A stretch of DNA of 28,905 nt from an uncultured Oscillospiraceae bacterium (lineage in GTDB: Bacteria; Bacillota; Clostridia; Oscillospirales; Acutalibacteraceae): assembly GCA_900546265.1 (NCBI GenBank), contig URCA01000043.1:1-28905 (forward strand). The letters run 5' to 3'. A program made the translations under genes and the position numbers. Below are positions 12,601 through 21,094 of the stretch, one piece after another. Position 1 is the stretch's first letter. Each line of letters opens with the position of its first letter. The notes beneath the pieces are model-generated. The model worked only from the letters and a program-made list of their open reading frames with translations, had not been told where the DNA came from and ran no database searches.

Positions 12601-13593
12601 ATGAATCTGCACATCAAGCAAGCGGTTCTCCATGTGCTTGACACCAGCATCGACACGCCGGTTCTCTCCGACGCCTGCCTGGAACTGAGCGCGGACGTAT
12701 ACGAGTTTCTGAGCCAGCACGTGGAACGGGCCGCGGCCAGCGACGAGCGGAAGACCTGCGAATTCCAAGAGGGATCGCCCTTCCTGACCTATCCCCTGCA
12801 CGATCTGGAGCAGTTCCTGCCCACCACCCGGGAAATCGCCCTGCGGCTGTTTCAATACATGCGGATTTATCCGGACATCCCGGCGGCCGACGTGCTGATG
12901 ATGCAGGCGGAGATCGATGAGCAGCCGCATTTTGTGCTGCTCAAGCTGAATTACAAGGAATCCTACATCCATTTTCTGCAAAACGGCGAGGAGGAAAAGC
13001 GCACCTCCATCGTGCGGCAGCGCACGGTGCTGCCGGCGCCGGGGGGCAAGGGCGGCGAGACGTTCCTGCTGAACATGGCCACCGGCGGCGTGCAGGTCAT
13101 CGAGAAAAAGTTCGATATTGACGGGAAAAAGGATTTCTACTTTTCCTCCCGGTTCCTGGAATGCGCCGCCGCCCTGTCGGAAAAGCAGAAATTCCAGGAA
13201 ATCAAAAAGGCGGCGGAGAGCGTCAACGAGCTGTTTGGCGGGGGCGACAAGCTGGACAAAAAGGCGGAGACCCGGGTGGCGGCGGTGCTCTGCGACTACA
13301 TGGGGGACGCGCAGGAGGCCCGGGTGGAAAGCCTGTGCGAGGAGCTGTACAGCGACAACCCCGCCGCCAAGGAGGAGTTCACCCGGATCCTCCGGGAGAA
13401 GCACGTGGAGCCGCAGGACACGGTGCAGGTGGCCCCCGCCACCGTCCGCCGGATGGAAAAGCAGTCCATCCGCACGCCCGACGGGGTGGAGATCAAAATC
13501 CCCATCAGCCTGTACGAGAGCGGCGACGCGGTGGAATTCATCAACAACCCGGACGGCACCATTTCCCTGCTGATAAAGAACATCGAGCTGTGA
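12601..13593 (+). CDS. Nucleoid-associated protein, NdpA/YejK-like family
   Basis: A 330-residue protein matching the 37-kDa nucleoid-associated protein family (NdpA/YejK). It has the family opening MNLHIKQAVLHVLDTSI, FVLLKLNYKESYIHFL in the first half, and EFINNPDGTISLLIKNI at the C-terminus. The biochemical role of the family in Firmicutes is poorly defined; E. coli YejK binds nucleoid DNA and topoisomerase IV. The ATG at 12601 is preceded by AAGGACGG, a rather distant ribosome site. It is a single-gene unit with its own promoter and a very strong terminator. The family call rests on overall pattern rather than a catalytic motif. Confidence 0.7.
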   Translation: MNLHIKQAVLHVLDTSIDTPVLSDACLELSADVYEFLSQHVERAAASDERKTCEFQEGSPFLTYPLHDLEQFLPTTREIALRLFQYMRIYPDIPAADVLMMQAEIDEQPHFVLLKLNYKESYIHFLQNGEEEKRTSIVRQRTVLPAPGGKGGETFLLNMATGGVQVIEKKFDIDGKKDFYFSSRFLECAAALSEKQKFQEIKKAAESVNELFGGGDKLDKKAETRVAAVLCDYMGDAQEARVESLCEELYSDNPAAKEEFTRILREKHVEPQDTVQVAPATVRRMEKQSIRTPDGVEIKIPISLYESGDAVEFINNPDGTISLLIKNIEL

Positions 13594-13616
13594 AAAACAG
13601 CTTGGGTTTGTCTGCC

Positions 13617-13669
13617 GATAAATAAGCGAAGCCGCTTCCACCAACGGGAAGCGGCTTCGCTTATTTATC
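13617..13669. terminator. 23-bp perfect hairpin downstream of the ndpA-like gene
   Basis: Arms 13617-13639 and 13647-13669 are perfect complements (23 bp) around a 7-base loop, with the core GCGAAGCCGCTTCC. It lies between the convergent ndpA-like gene and the Tet(M)-like GTPase gene. The base of the stem is AT-rich on both strands, as expected for a bidirectional terminator. Confidence 0.8.
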
Positions 13670-13680
13670 GCATGTTTGGC

Positions 13681-15629
13681 TTACATCGCGCTGCGGGCGT
13701 GAAGGATCCAGCGGGCGCGATCCAGGGGATCCACGCCCCGGCGGGGTGTATCCTCCCCGCAACCCGGCGGGCACTCGCGGTATCCGGCAAACCGGGAGGA
13801 ATAGCTGCCCTTGCCGGAGGTCAGGGAGCGGAAGGTCACCGGATAGTCCAGGGAGGTGGCCACCGGCAGGACGGCCTCCAGGGTGAAGGTATCCCGGGTG
13901 ACGACAGGGGAATCGAATTCCCCCGCATGGCGAGGATATCCCCGATTACCCGGCCGAGATGCGCTTCCCCAGCCGTCAGGCGCACCTGCACCAAGGGTTC
14001 CAGCAGACGGGATCCGCAGGCGGTCAGGGCGCGGAGGAAGGCCACCGGCGTGGCGACGAAAAAGTCCAGCGGATGGGTATGGATCGGGTGATGCTCTCCG
14101 GCCGTCAGGGTGATGGCCGCATCGGTGACCTCCCAGCCGTGAATCCCCTGCGCGAGGGTTTCCCGGACGCTGGTTTCCACATGATGCTGGTACCGGTAAG
14201 GCAGCTCTTTTTCCTTGATGACCGAGCGATAGACGATGCCGCTCCCTCGGGGAAGGGGCTCCATCCGCAGAGTCAGGCAGGCCCAGCAGGGCTTGGGCAT
14301 GGTGTACCGCTCGCTTCCCTCGCCGGGGGCAGCGGGGGTTTCCTTGTAAATCACGCTGGGGGCGGAAAAATTGGCGTGGAGGCGGTAGCGGCCGGCCAGC
14401 CGCTCACTGAGGATTTCCAGCTGGATTTTGCCGGTGATCCGCAGATAGATCTCCCGCTTCTCGCGGTTCCATTCCAGGCCGAGAAGGGGATCCTCCTCGC
14501 TAAGCTCCCGCAGGGCGTCCAGCAGGGGGGACAGCTCCTCCTCGCAGGAGGGAAACGCCCGCACCAGCAGCAGGGGCACCGCCAGGCGGCCGGGCCGCCG
14601 CCGTTCCTGCGCGCCGAGAATATCCCCCGCGCGGATGGAGGGCAGGCCGTACAGCGCGCCGATCTCCCCGCCGCGCAGCACGCCGGCGTCGGTGGCGCGG
14701 CTGCCGGAAATCCGCCGGATCTGGGTGATTTTCTCCATCTCCGAACGGCCCAGCACCGGCACGGCGTCCCGATTGCGAAGCTGGCCGCCGAAAAGACGGA
14801 CGTGTGCGGCCTTGCCCATGACGGGATCGTGCTCGATGGCGAACACCACACCGGACAGGGGCGTATCCTCCCGGGTGTCGGCCGGAGGCAGAAAGCGGAC
14901 GATGCCGTCCATCAGCTCCCGCATCCCCACTCCCAGCTTGGCCGAGGCCAGCAGAACAGGCGTGAGCTTCCCCGCCCAGGCGGCCCGGGTCAGGGCATTC
15001 TCCAGCGTCTCGTCGTCCACCGGGCGGCCCTCCAGATAGGCGTCCTCCAGAGCGGGATCCGCTTCGGCCGCGGCCAGCAGCGCCTCCTCCCGGAAAACAG
15101 GATCGGCAAATGGGCGGGGCAGGACGGCGCAGGCGGCATCCCCCTCCCCCTCCGCCCGCTGCACGGGCAGGCAGGCGGCGGTCAGCTCCCGGCCGATTTG
15201 ATCGAGCACATCGGCAACGCGGCTGCCCGCCCGGTCGATTTTATTGATCACCAGCAGGACGGGGAGATCCATGCGGCGCAGGGCTTCCCACAGCAGGAGG
15301 GTGTGGGCCTGCACCCCCTCCACGGCGGAGAGCACCAGAACCGCGCCGTCCAGCGCGGCCAGGCTGCGCTCCACCTCCCCCGCGAAGTCCACGTGGCCGG
15401 GCGTGTCGATGAGCTGGACGACGCCTCCGCCGTATTCCAGCCGGGCGCAGGCGGTTTTCACCGAAATGCCCCGCCGCTTTTCCACCTCCAGCCAGTCGGT
15501 CTGCGCGGTGCCCTCGTCCACGTTGCCCGGCTGCCGCACGGCGCCGCACAGATACAGCAACTGTTCGGTCAGGGTGGTTTTGCCCGCGTCCACGTGGGCG
15601 AGAATCCCGATATTGCGGATATCCGGCAC
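13681..15629 (-). pseudogene. Tet(M)-like ribosome-associated GTPase with a C-terminal frameshift
   Basis: An EF-G-like GTPase of the Tet(M)/Tet(W) ribosomal-protection superfamily, about 649 codons if intact. G-motifs: G1 AHVDAGKTT, G3 DTPGHVDF, G4 NKID. Translation factor domains II to V follow, including ACGSRLLEPLVQVRLTAGEA. The start is a GTG at 15629 after GGGAGG. Near 13920-13924 a run of five Cs (Gs on the coding strand) breaks the frame. Frame one ends in unrelated residues after IGDILAMRG. The other frame resumes with EFDSPVV and VATSLDYPVTFRSLTSGKGS to a stop at 13681. One added base repairs it. Many Clostridia carry such chromosomal paralogs that do not confer tetracycline resistance, so no resistance is claimed. 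It lies 22 bases after fbp. Confidence 0.85.
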
Positions 15630-15651
15630 GGCGCGTTCCTCCCCCGGGCGG

Positions 15652-17625
15652 TTATTTCGGGCTGATGATGCCGACGCGGTAGGCGCGCAGCAGCATTTTC
15701 AGACGGTCGATTTTCTCCTGAATTTCCGCACCTTTATCCATGTCCTTGACCATCAGGCGGTGGCGGGTGGTCTCGAAAATGGTGGTGGTGGTCAGGATGT
15801 CCTTGTTCTCCTGAATGGCCGACTGGATGCCGCCGAAGGATTCGTGGGCGATCAGCCGCAGGCCGTGGGAGGAATAGATCAGGGTGTAGCCGGCGATGCC
15901 GGTGGTGGCGTGATAGGCCTTGCAGAAGCCGCCGTCGATAACGATGAGGCGGCCGTCCGCCTTGATGGGGCTTTCCCCCTGGATGGCCTTGACCGGCACG
16001 TGGCCGTTGATGATATGGGAAGACGAGGGCTCAAGACCGAATTCCCGCAGGATTTTGTCGCACAAGTCGGCGTGCTGGATATGGCGGTAGTAGGGATCCT
16101 TTTCTTCTTTCCACAGGGCGGGCTCGGCCACAAAGTACCGTTCGAAGGTGCTGATTTTATCCCGGCCGAACAGCGGGGAATTCCGGCCGCACCACAGATA
16201 CCACAGGAAATCCACATACTCCTGCTTGAGCGGGTTCTCGGCCGTGGCGTAGTAGGCGCGCCGGGCCGTCTTGTCGGCATAGTCCATATAGGCCCGGCCG
16301 CTGTAGGAGCGGCCGTCCGCCGCCGTGAAAACGCGGAAATTGCCGTCCTCATCCATGGGGATGCAGCCGTGGAACAGCAGGTTTTGGTTGATTTTCAGAT
16401 ACATGCTTCCATGGCTGTACAGGAAGCCCACGTGCTTTTGGAGCCGTTCGCTGCCCAAGAACGCCCGGCGCAGGGTGGCCATCAGCTCCCGCTCCGCCAC
16501 CGACAGGGCATAGGGATCCGCCGCGTCGAGGGTGGGGAAATGGCAGTCGTTGAGCGGGTAGGCGATCCCGCCGATGGTCACCGTCCGTTTGTCGCAGTCC
16601 ACGTTCCCTAGCAGCAGGCGGTCGTCCATGCCGTATTCCGGGTGGCGGCGGATGATCTGCCCCTCCAGCTTGAACTGCATGATGGCAATGGCCTTGTGCA
16701 CCTTGGACAGGGTGTCCATGCTGGTGGGCAGATAGTCCTTGTCGTCCGGGTTGCGGGGCATGAACCAGGTGCAGTCCTTATAGGTCTCCTGCGCGAAGCT
16801 GATCATGTCCCTCAGGCTGATGCCGTAGCCGTTTTCCACGATATCCAAGGTATTGTACTGTAGGGCCAGGTTGAGCACGCAGGCGATGCACGCCTCGTTC
16901 CCTGCCGCGGCGCCCATCCAGAGGATGTCGTGGTTGCCCCACTGGATGTCCACGCAGTGATGCTCCATGAGCAAATCGAGGATGTTGTCCGCCCGCTCGC
17001 CCCGGTCGTAGATATCCCCCACGATGTGCAGGCAGTCCACGGCCAGCCGCTTGATGAGGGAGCAGAGGCACTCGATGACCTCCTCCGCCCGGTTGATATC
17101 GATAATGGTGGAGATGATGTGCTGGTAATAGGACTGCTTGTTCTCCTCGTCGTAGTTGGTATGGAGCAGCTCGTCCAGAATATAGCCGAAGGCCTCGGGC
17201 ATAGCCTTGCGCACCTTGGAACGGGTGTATTTGGAGGCCACCAGCTTGCAAACCTCCACCAGCCGGTAGAGGGTGATGCTGTACCAATCGTCCATATTGA
17301 CGGTGTCCCGCTTGATTTCCTCCATCTTTTCCTTGGGGTAATAGATAAGGGTGGCGAACCAGGCCCGCTCCTTTTCCGGCATGGAATGAGCGAAAACCAT
17401 GTCCACCTTTTCCCGGATGACGCCGGATCCGTTGTTGAGAATATGGCGGAAGGCCTCATCCTCGCCATGGAGGTCGCTCATGAAATGCTCGGTGCCCTTG
17501 GGCAGGTTGCGTATGGCGTTCAGGTTAATGATCTCGGTGCAGACGGACGAGATGTCCGGGTACTGCTGGGCCAGCAGCTTAAGATAATCCTCCTGGCGGC
17601 GCAGCTCCTCATTCTCCAGGCTCAC
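15652..17625 (-). CDS. fbp: Fructose-1,6-bisphosphatase, class III
   Basis: A 657-residue class III FBPase, which dephosphorylates fructose 1,6-bisphosphate for gluconeogenesis. It has a calcineurin-like metallophosphoesterase core: SDLHGEDEAF, VGDIYDRGE, QWGNHDILWMG, and later SHIINGHVPVKAIQGE and VIDGGFCKAYH, all conserved in the Bacillus Fbp family (B. subtilis enzyme about 670 residues). I place the start at the GTG at 17625, seven bases after AAGGAGG. An in-frame TTG at 17646 precedes that site. It is 21 bases downstream of metK and upstream of the GTPase gene, so it probably shares the SAM-riboswitch-controlled transcript. Confidence 0.95.
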   Translation of the reverse strand: MSLENEELRRQEDYLKLLAQQYPDISSVCTEIINLNAIRNLPKGTEHFMSDLHGEDEAFRHILNNGSGVIREKVDMVFAHSMPEKERAWFATLIYYPKEKMEEIKRDTVNMDDWYSITLYRLVEVCKLVASKYTRSKVRKAMPEAFGYILDELLHTNYDEENKQSYYQHIISTIIDINRAEEVIECLCSLIKRLAVDCLHIVGDIYDRGERADNILDLLMEHHCVDIQWGNHDILWMGAAAGNEACIACVLNLALQYNTLDIVENGYGISLRDMISFAQETYKDCTWFMPRNPDDKDYLPTSMDTLSKVHKAIAIMQFKLEGQIIRRHPEYGMDDRLLLGNVDCDKRTVTIGGIAYPLNDCHFPTLDAADPYALSVAERELMATLRRAFLGSERLQKHVGFLYSHGSMYLKINQNLLFHGCIPMDEDGNFRVFTAADGRSYSGRAYMDYADKTARRAYYATAENPLKQEYVDFLWYLWCGRNSPLFGRDKISTFERYFVAEPALWKEEKDPYYRHIQHADLCDKILREFGLEPSSSHIINGHVPVKAIQGESPIKADGRLIVIDGGFCKAYHATTGIAGYTLIYSSHGLRLIAHESFGGIQSAIQENKDILTTTTIFETTRHRLMVKDMDKGAEIQEKIDRLKMLLRAYRVGIISPK

Positions 17626-17646
17626 GGCGGGCCTCCTTTCCGGCAA

Positions 17647-18843
17647 TTACAGGCCCAGGCGGGCCCGCAGGGCGGCGGTTTTGTCCGTTTTTTCCCACGA
17701 CACGCCCAAGTCCTCCCGGCCGATGTGGCCGTAGGCGGCCAGCTGCCGGTAAATGGGACGGCGCAGGCCCAGCTGCCCGATGATGGCGGCGGGGCGGAAA
17801 TCGAAGACGGCCCGCACGGCCTCGGCCAGCCGGTCATCAGACACCACGCCGGTGCCCTCGGTATCCACCAGCACCGACACGGGATGCGCCACGCCGATGG
17901 CATAGGCCAGCTGCACCTCGCAGCGCTTGGCCAGGCCGGCGGCCACCACGTTCTTGGCCGCGTAGCGGGCCATATAGGAGGCGGAGCGATCGACCTTGGT
18001 CGGATCCTTGCCCGAGAAGGCGCCTCCGCCGTGGCGGGCGTAGCCGCCGTAGGTATCCACGATGATTTTCCGGCCGGTCAGGCCGCTGTCCCCCTGCGGG
18101 CCGCCGATGACGAAACGGCCGGTGGGGTTAACGTAAATCTTGGTCTGGTCGTCCATCAGCCCGGCGGGGATCTCCGGGCGGATGACCCGGTCAATGAGAT
18201 CGGCGCGGATGGTCTGAAGCGACACGTCGGCGCTGTGCTGGGTGGAGACCACCACCGCGTCCACCCGCACGGGGGTGTTCCCCTCGTATTCCACCGTCAC
18301 CTGGGTTTTTCCGTCCGGCCGCAGGTAGGGCAGCGTCCCGTCCTTGCGCAGGGCGGCCAGCCGTTTGGCCAGCCGGTGGGCCAGGGAAATGGGCAGGGGC
18401 ATCAGCTCGGGTGTTTCGTCGCAGGCGTAGCCGAACATTAGCCCCTGATCCCCCGCGCCGGTTTTATCGAAATCCTCGGCCTGGGCTTCCCGCCCCCGGG
18501 CCTCCAGGGCGTCGTTGACGCCCATGGCGATATCGGGCGACTGCTCGTCAATGACGGTGAGCACCGAGCAGGTATTGCCGTCAAAGCCCTGGTTCGCGTC
18601 GTCATAGCCGATATCCCGCACCACCTGCCGGGCGATGGCGGGAATGTCCACGTAGCAGTCGGTGGAAATCTCGCCCATGACCAGCACCATGCCGGTGGTG
18701 GCGATGGTTTCGCAGGCCACGTGTGCCGTTTCGTCCTGGGCCAGAATCGCGTCGAGCACCGCGTCGGAAATCTGATCGCAGACCTTGTCGGGATGCCCCT
18801 CGGTCACCGATTCGGATGTGAAAAAATGCCGTGTGTTTTCCAT
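17647..18843 (-). CDS. metK: S-adenosylmethionine synthetase
   Basis: A 398-residue methionine adenosyltransferase making SAM from ATP and methionine. Conserved elements include FTSESVTEGHPDKVCDQISD at the N-terminus, GAGDQGLMFGYA, the GGGAFSGKDPTKVDRS phosphate-binding loop, and VDTEGTG near the C-terminus. Length is normal. The ATG at 18843 follows AAGAGG; codons further upstream would run into the riboswitch terminator. A SAM-I riboswitch and a sigma-A promoter precede it, so it should be switched off when SAM is plentiful. fbp begins 21 bases after its stop codon. Confidence 0.98.
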   Translation of the reverse strand: MENTRHFFTSESVTEGHPDKVCDQISDAVLDAILAQDETAHVACETIATTGMVLVMGEISTDCYVDIPAIARQVVRDIGYDDANQGFDGNTCSVLTVIDEQSPDIAMGVNDALEARGREAQAEDFDKTGAGDQGLMFGYACDETPELMPLPISLAHRLAKRLAALRKDGTLPYLRPDGKTQVTVEYEGNTPVRVDAVVVSTQHSADVSLQTIRADLIDRVIRPEIPAGLMDDQTKIYVNPTGRFVIGGPQGDSGLTGRKIIVDTYGGYARHGGGAFSGKDPTKVDRSASYMARYAAKNVVAAGLAKRCEVQLAYAIGVAHPVSVLVDTEGTGVVSDDRLAEAVRAVFDFRPAAIIGQLGLRRPIYRQLAAYGHIGREDLGVSWEKTDKTAALRARLGL

Positions 18844-18870
18844 ACTGTACCTCTTTTCTTTTCCATGCCA

Positions 18871-19010
18871 ATCAAAAACGCCGCCCGGCAGAAACCGGGC
18901 AGCGTCGTATTCCACCTCATCTTCCGGTTTCCACCGCAGGATTTAGCACCTTGCCACTCGGCAGGTTGCTGGACATCATCGGGCCTGTTCCCTCCGTCGC
19001 TCTTGATAAG
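18871..19010 (-). ncRNA. SAM-I (S-box) riboswitch with terminator, upstream of metK
   Basis: On the minus strand the S-box core is plain: CTTATCAAGAG at the 5' side (plus 19000-19010), GGAGGGAACAGGCCC, GATGATGTCCAGCAACC, GGCAAGGTGCTAAATCC and GAAGATGAG (ending about plus 18915). A rho-independent terminator follows: ACGCTGCCCGG, TTTC, TGCCGGGCGGCG and TTTTT (plus 18873-18905). With SAM bound the terminator forms and metK transcription stops. Confidence 0.95.
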
Positions 19011-19034
19011 GGCCTATTCGGTTGTCACGGTCTT

Positions 19035-19063
19035 ATTTTAGCACGCCTCGCGGAAAAGGACAA
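19035..19063 (-). promoter_or_regulatory. Sigma-A promoter of the metK transcript
   Basis: On the minus strand TTGTCC (plus 19058-19063) and TAAAAT (plus 19035-19040) with a 17-base spacer, placed 24 bases upstream of the riboswitch 5' stem. Confidence 0.7.
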
Positions 19064-19112
19064 GACCGGGCGGAATTTTTCCCGAAGATGCCCAAAACGC
19101 AAAGGGGCGGCG

Positions 19113-19679
19113 TTACTTTCCCTGTGTAAGGTAGCGATTTTTCTGCAGGAAGGGGGCGAGGGCCTTAAACAGCAGGCCCGCCAGGATGCAGTTGGTCACC
19201 GCGATGATGAGGTTCATGGGGATGATGCCCGGCAGCATCAGGGACATCACCACATCGTGGGGAACGCCGAAGGCGTGGACGGTCAAAATGAGGTTGAGCG
19301 GAATCATCACCAGGGTCCTGGCCAGGGAGCCCAACGCCATGCCCACGGTCATGCCGGTCAGGCTGGGCTTGCGGTCATAGAGGATGCCCACCAGCAGCAC
19401 CATGGCGCCCGATGCCACAAAGTGCATCACGAAGCCCACCCAGCCGTTGATGCCCAGGATAAAGGCCTGCACCAGGGAAGCCACCAGCAGGATGAGCAGG
19501 CCGGGGATCGGCCCATACAGCAGGGTGCCGATGAGCACCGGCACGTCCGCCATATCGTACTCGATAAAGCTGACGGCCGGGATGATGGGGAAATGGATGA
19601 GCATGACCAGCACCACCGCGATGGCGGCCAGCATGCCCATTTGAACCAGAGCGACGACATCGGTGCGGATTTTTTTCAT
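19113..19679 (-). CDS. ribU: Riboflavin ECF transporter S component RibU
   Basis: A 188-residue six-helix membrane protein of the ECF S-component type, which binds riboflavin and works with a shared energising module (EcfA, EcfA', EcfT) not found in this window. Visible features are the N-terminal helix MGMLAAIAVVLVMLIHFPI, the loop AVSFIEYDMADVPVLIG typical of RibU, and LARTLVMIPLNLILT. The FMN riboswitch directly upstream makes riboflavin the most likely substrate. The gene is transcribed alone from a promoter at 19955-19983, divergent from eutS. Substrate is inferred from family and riboswitch together. Confidence 0.93.
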   Translation of the reverse strand: MKKIRTDVVALVQMGMLAAIAVVLVMLIHFPIIPAVSFIEYDMADVPVLIGTLLYGPIPGLLILLVASLVQAFILGINGWVGFVMHFVASGAMVLLVGILYDRKPSLTGMTVGMALGSLARTLVMIPLNLILTVHAFGVPHDVVMSLMLPGIIPMNLIIAVTNCILAGLLFKALAPFLQKNRYLTQGK

Positions 19680-19711
19680 AACAAGACCTCATTTCCGGCG
19701 TTTCGCGGCGC

Positions 19712-19754
19712 AAAAAATCCCATAACGGTGCGGCTGACGCCGCCCATTATGGGA
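19712..19754 (-). terminator. Riboswitch-controlled terminator upstream of ribU
   Basis: On the minus strand a long hairpin (TCCCATAA with its complement TTATGGGA, plus a GC-rich upper stem GGCGGC/GCCGCAC) is followed by TTTTTT (plus 19712-19717). It lies between the FMN aptamer and the ribU start, as expected of a terminator regulated by FMN. Confidence 0.85.
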
Positions 19755-19781
19755 CGAAACATACGCAGGAGGCTGCGCACG

Positions 19782-19930
19782 TCTTCTTTCATCCGGACTG
19801 ACCGCACTGCTGCGGAATACCGTCGGCTTTGGAATTTCACCAAATCGGCCCGGCACTGAACGCGCCGGGTTCGCGGGCTGCGGGAGGCTGCTCCCTTACC
19901 GCCGGTGGGGAATCGCACCCCGCCCCGAAG
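19782..19930 (-). ncRNA. FMN riboswitch (RFN element)
   Basis: The minus strand shows the RFN landmarks in order: CTTCGGGGCGGGGTG (ending plus 19930), ATTCCCCACCGGCGGTAA, AGCCCGCGA, GATTTGGTGAAATTCC, AAAGCCGACGGTA, and AGTCCGGATGAAAGAAGA at the 3' side (plus 19782-19800). A terminator and ribU follow, so FMN should switch off riboflavin uptake. Confidence 0.97.
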
Positions 19931-19954
19931 ACAACCATATATTTTCGATTTCTA

Positions 19955-19983
19955 AGTATAGCACGCAACCCAAGAGCCGTCAA
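19955..19983 (-). promoter_or_regulatory. Sigma-A promoter of ribU
   Basis: On the minus strand TTGACG (plus 19978-19983) and TATACT (plus 19955-19960), 17 bases apart, 24 bases upstream of the riboswitch. Confidence 0.75.
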
Positions 19984-19997
19984 GCTTTTTAGCAGGA

Positions 19998-20026
19998 TTG
20001 CCAAGCGCAGGGGACTGTGGTATACT
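19998..20026 (+). promoter_or_regulatory. Sigma-A promoter of eutS-eutP
   Basis: TTGCCA (19998-20003) and TATACT (20021-20026), 17 bases apart, 28 bases before the eutS ATG. It is divergent from the ribU promoter 15 bases away. Confidence 0.75.
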
Positions 20027-20054
20027 AGAAAGGATTTTCGGAGGGGATAAACTT

Positions 20055-20414
20055 ATGGATATACAAAACGTGCCGCGTATCGTGCAGGAGCTTGTCCCGG
20101 GCAAGCAGATCACCCTCGCGCATATCATCGCCAACCCGGACGACATTCTCTATCAGAAGCTGGGGCTGAACCCGGCGGTGGACTATGCTAAGGCGGCCAT
20201 CGGCATTCTCACCATGAGCCCAAGCGAAACGGCCATCATCGCGGGAGATCTGGCCATCAAGACCGCCGGCGTGGATTTGGGCTTTGTGGATCGGTTCAGC
20301 GGCACCCTGATCGTGACCGGACGGGTGTCGGAGGTGGAGGCCGCCCTGAAAGCCATTGTAGACTACGCCCGGGACGTGCTGGGCTTCACCGTCTGCCCCC
20401 TGACCCGCACCTGA
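20055..20414 (+). CDS. eutS: Microcompartment shell protein EutS (BMC domain)
   Basis: A 119-residue single-domain BMC shell protein of the EutS/PduU class, a circularly permuted BMC fold that forms bent or capped hexamers. Typical EutS text is seen: RIVQELVPGKQITLAHIIAN, IGILTMSPSETAIIAGDLA and the C-terminal CPLTRT. It normally covers the ethanolamine utilisation compartment. Here it is followed only by eutP, overlapping by one base (TGATG), and then a terminator. No enzymes of ethanolamine breakdown or other shell proteins are in the window. The rest may lie elsewhere in the genome. The ATG at 20055 follows GGAGGGG. Confidence 0.92.
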   Translation: MDIQNVPRIVQELVPGKQITLAHIIANPDDILYQKLGLNPAVDYAKAAIGILTMSPSETAIIAGDLAIKTAGVDLGFVDRFSGTLIVTGRVSEVEAALKAIVDYARDVLGFTVCPLTRT

Positions 20415-20869
20415 TGAAAAAGATCCTGCTGGTGGGGCGCAGCGAATGCGGCAAGACCACCCTGACCCAGGCGCTGCGGGGAGAAACCATCCATTATCAC
20501 AAGACCCAATATGTCAACCATTTCGACGTCATCATCGACACCCCGGGCGAATACGCCGAGAACAAATTTCTCGGCCGGGCGTTGGCGCTGTATTCCTACG
20601 AGGCCGACGTGGTGGGGCTGCTGCTCAGCGCGACGGAGCCGTATTCCCTCTATCCCCCGTGCGTGGCGGCCAGCGCCAACCGGGAGGTCATCGGCATCGT
20701 CACCCAAATCGATCAACCCCGCGCCAACCCCGCGCAGGCGGAGGCTTGGCTGCGGCTGGCGGGGTGCGAGACAGTGTTTCATGTCAGCGCCGCCAGCGGG
20801 GACGGCGTCTGGCGGATCCTCGAATATCTGCGGCAGGAGGGGGACGTTCTGCCGTGGGACAACGCGTGA
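20414..20869 (+). CDS. eutP: EutP/PduV-family small GTPase
   Basis: A 151-residue P-loop protein of the EutP/PduV family. The Walker A is GRSECGKTT (residues 8-16), the G3-like element is IDTPGEY, and TQID is the G4 element. The DLSA-like S in HVSAASGDG matches the G5 region. EutP has been reported as an acetate kinase-like or compartment-associated NTPase; its exact role is unsettled. Its start overlaps the eutS stop by one base, so the two are coupled. A rho-independent terminator follows after a few bases, making a complete two-gene unit. Confidence 0.9.
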   Translation: MKKILLVGRSECGKTTLTQALRGETIHYHKTQYVNHFDVIIDTPGEYAENKFLGRALALYSYEADVVGLLLSATEPYSLYPPCVAASANREVIGIVTQIDQPRANPAQAEAWLRLAGCETVFHVSAASGDGVWRILEYLRQEGDVLPWDNA

Positions 20870-20876
20870 ACCAGGA

Positions 20877-20906
20877 GAACCGGGCCGACGGCCGGGTTCT
20901 TTTTTT
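20877..20906 (+). terminator. Terminator of eutS-eutP
   Basis: GAACCGGGCC (20877-20886) and GGCCGGGTTC (20890-20899) pair with one mismatch around a GAC loop and are followed by seven Ts. Confidence 0.85.
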
Positions 20907-21003
20907 CTGCCATCCAGCATATATACTACGGAAATGCAGACAACCCATGCGGATTTTACCAGTCTTTCCAGGGAGACCCCTGCATGATTTTGCAATTTCC
21001 TTG

Positions 21004-21032
21004 TTGAAACGGCTCGAATAATCTGGTATACT
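21004..21032 (+). promoter_or_regulatory. Sigma-A promoter of the TM2 protein gene
   Basis: TTGAAA (21004-21009) and TATACT (21027-21032), 17 bases apart, about 62 bases before the ATG at 21095. Confidence 0.75.
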
Positions 21033-21094
21033 AGCAATAACAATTTATCCAGGCAGTCGCTTTCCCTGTGCCTGGACATAAGGAGTGGCAGAAT

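Noticed and set aside
13681..15629. Acquired tetracycline resistance gene
   Set aside because: The protein is Tet(M)-like in fold, but many Clostridia have chromosomal paralogs without resistance; there is no mobile context, and the frame is broken.
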